In this document: positions 6,167-6,916 of the stretch, one piece after another
Layout of the letters: each line of letters starts with the position of its first letter
How positions within the stretch are numbered: position 1 is the stretch's first letter
Assembly: GCA_012800465.1 (NCBI GenBank)
Contig: JAAZJI010000122.1
Span: 1-6,916 of the forward strand
Reading direction: 5' to 3'
From: Spirochaetales bacterium
GTDB taxonomy: Bacteria; Spirochaetota; Spirochaetia; Sphaerochaetales; Sphaerochaetaceae
DNA length: 6,916 nt
Notes under the pieces: generated by a model
Databases searched by the model: none
Seen by the model: only the letters and a program-made list of their open reading frames with translations
Told to the model about the DNA's origin: nothing
Program-made: the position numbers and the translations under genes

Positions 6167-6916
6167 CTAGCGATTCGCCACGTAGTGCCTGAGGACTCCT
6201 CCGAGGTGGTTCTTCTCCACTTCGAGGATTCCCATCTCCCTGACCGCGCTCTCGACGGAGTCGGAGGCGTGGGCTGCGTTGATGCAGATGTTCGAGCCGA
6301 ACTCCCGGCGAATCGTTCCGGCGGCGGCTTTGGTCGGGTCGGTCGCCCCCAGGATCGTCCGGATCTTGCCGATCGCATCCTTGCCTTCGTAGACGAGGAT
6401 CATCGATTTCACCAGACCCGGCTCATCCCACTCGTCCCTGGGCCGCTCATAGGTCTTGATTCCCGCCATGAACTCGACGATCCGTTCGAACTGCTCTTCG
6501 CTGTACAGGTCCCCGAAGGATTCGGTCAGGGTCTTCTCGATCTCTTCCGTAAGGGGGATGTTGAACTCCCGTTCGAGCAGCTCCCGTGCCTGCATCCCGT
6601 AGATCGGGGCGAGCCGGTTCTTCAGCCCATCCTTGGTCGGCCCGTAGAACCGGACCGCCTGGGAAACGCTCATCTTCAGGACCTTGATCGCGACGATCCG
6701 AAGGCCGCTGCGGCTGAACATGTCGATGATCATGCCGGGACGCGAGGAGGCATACCGCCAGTTGTCCGGCTTGATGATGACCAGGGTCCGCTCGATGCCT
6801 TCGTAGTAGTCCTCCTGCCGATTGTGGATCAGGTTGTTCTGGGTCGGAAGCCATTTGGCGAAGAGCTCGATGACCGCTTCCGCCTCCTTCTGTTCTCCGG
6901 CGGTGATCACCGCCGG
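6167..6916 (-). CDS. ndk: Nucleoside diphosphate kinase-like protein with insertions (5' end missing)
   Basis: NDK passes the terminal phosphate from ATP to other nucleoside diphosphates through a phospho-histidine. Counting from the GTG at 6910, the core starts with ERTLVIIKPD (40-49), continues through PGMIIDMFSRSGLRIVAIK (58-76) and FYG (88-90), and ends with GATDPTKAAAGTIRREFGSN (188-207) and NAAHASDS (211-218), where H214 is the phosphorylated histidine. Ordinary NDKs are about 140 to 150 residues; this one adds about 55 to 60 residues after FYG, about 20 more after VEFMAG (145-150), and at least 39 residues before the core. The frame stays open past the GTG to the window edge (codons for Pro and Ala), so the real start is probably to the right. 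A GTG start at 6910 has no visible upstream sequence to judge it. All key catalytic blocks are present, so activity is plausible. Confidence 0.85.
   Translation of the reverse strand, partial: PAVITAGEQKEAEAVIELFAKWLPTQNNLIHNRQEDYYEGIERTLVIIKPDNWRYASSRPGMIIDMFSRSGLRIVAIKVLKMSVSQAVRFYGPTKDGLKNRLAPIYGMQARELLEREFNIPLTEEIEKTLTESFGDLYSEEQFERIVEFMAGIKTYERPRDEWDEPGLVKSMILVYEGKDAIGKIRTILGATDPTKAAAGTIRREFGSNICINAAHASDSVESAVREMGILEVEKNHLGGVLRHYVANR

Noticed and set aside
6036..6170. Possible 44-codon + strand gene in the NDK/AEC gap, starting MNKWRMACPG
   Set aside because: No Shine-Dalgarno at usable distance (GAGG directly abuts the second ATG), composition set by the hairpins, and no recognisable feature.

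Overview
This is an ordinary-looking, densely coded stretch of bacterial chromosome. G+C is roughly 60 percent by eye. It holds six protein genes, two of them cut by the window edges. There are no RNA genes, insertion sequences, phage genes or CRISPR arrays that I can see. ATG, GTG and TTG-rich gene starts, Shine-Dalgarno sites and 4 to 35 base overlaps all point to a bacterium. The gene families (GPH sugar symporter, AEC permease, stand-alone Asp/Glu racemase, long acyltransferase, unusually long NDK) would fit a free-living or host-associated anaerobe. A spirochaete is my best guess, but that is an impression and not something the sequence proves. The motif GATC is strikingly over-represented throughout.

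Layout. On the + strand, positions 1 to about 2507 form one apparent transcription unit: an Asp/Glu-family racemase (start lies left of the window), a zinc-ribbon threonine synthase-like PLP enzyme starting inside the racemase stop codon (ATGA overlap), and after 37 bases a PlsC-type 1-acylglycerol-3-phosphate acyltransferase. It meets, tail to tail and with a 35-base overlap, a minus-strand series. Read in its own direction from the right edge, that series is a long nucleoside diphosphate kinase-like gene (start lies right of the window), a 159-base hairpin-rich gap, an AEC-family permease, a 108-base gap with a strong ribosome binding site and a plausible promoter, a GPH-family sugar:cation symporter, and finally a 417-residue acyltransferase-like protein whose GTG start overlaps the end of the symporter by 11 bases.

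How the genes may work together. The first two genes act on amino acids of the aspartate family and are probably translationally coupled. The two acyltransferases that converge are both of the PlsC superfamily but are very different proteins; both probably act on membrane lipid precursors. The symporter and the long acyltransferase are probably co-transcribed. No single pathway unites all six genes.

I looked for a hidden novel system (defence module, toxin-antitoxin pair, small peptide cluster, retroelement, repeat array) and did not find one. The points most worth a second look are the NDK with large insertions and an N-terminal extension, the uncharacterised C-terminal half of the long acyltransferase, the H-X4-E variant motif in the PlsC-like protein, the alternative hairpins upstream of the permease, and the roughly four-fold GATC excess.
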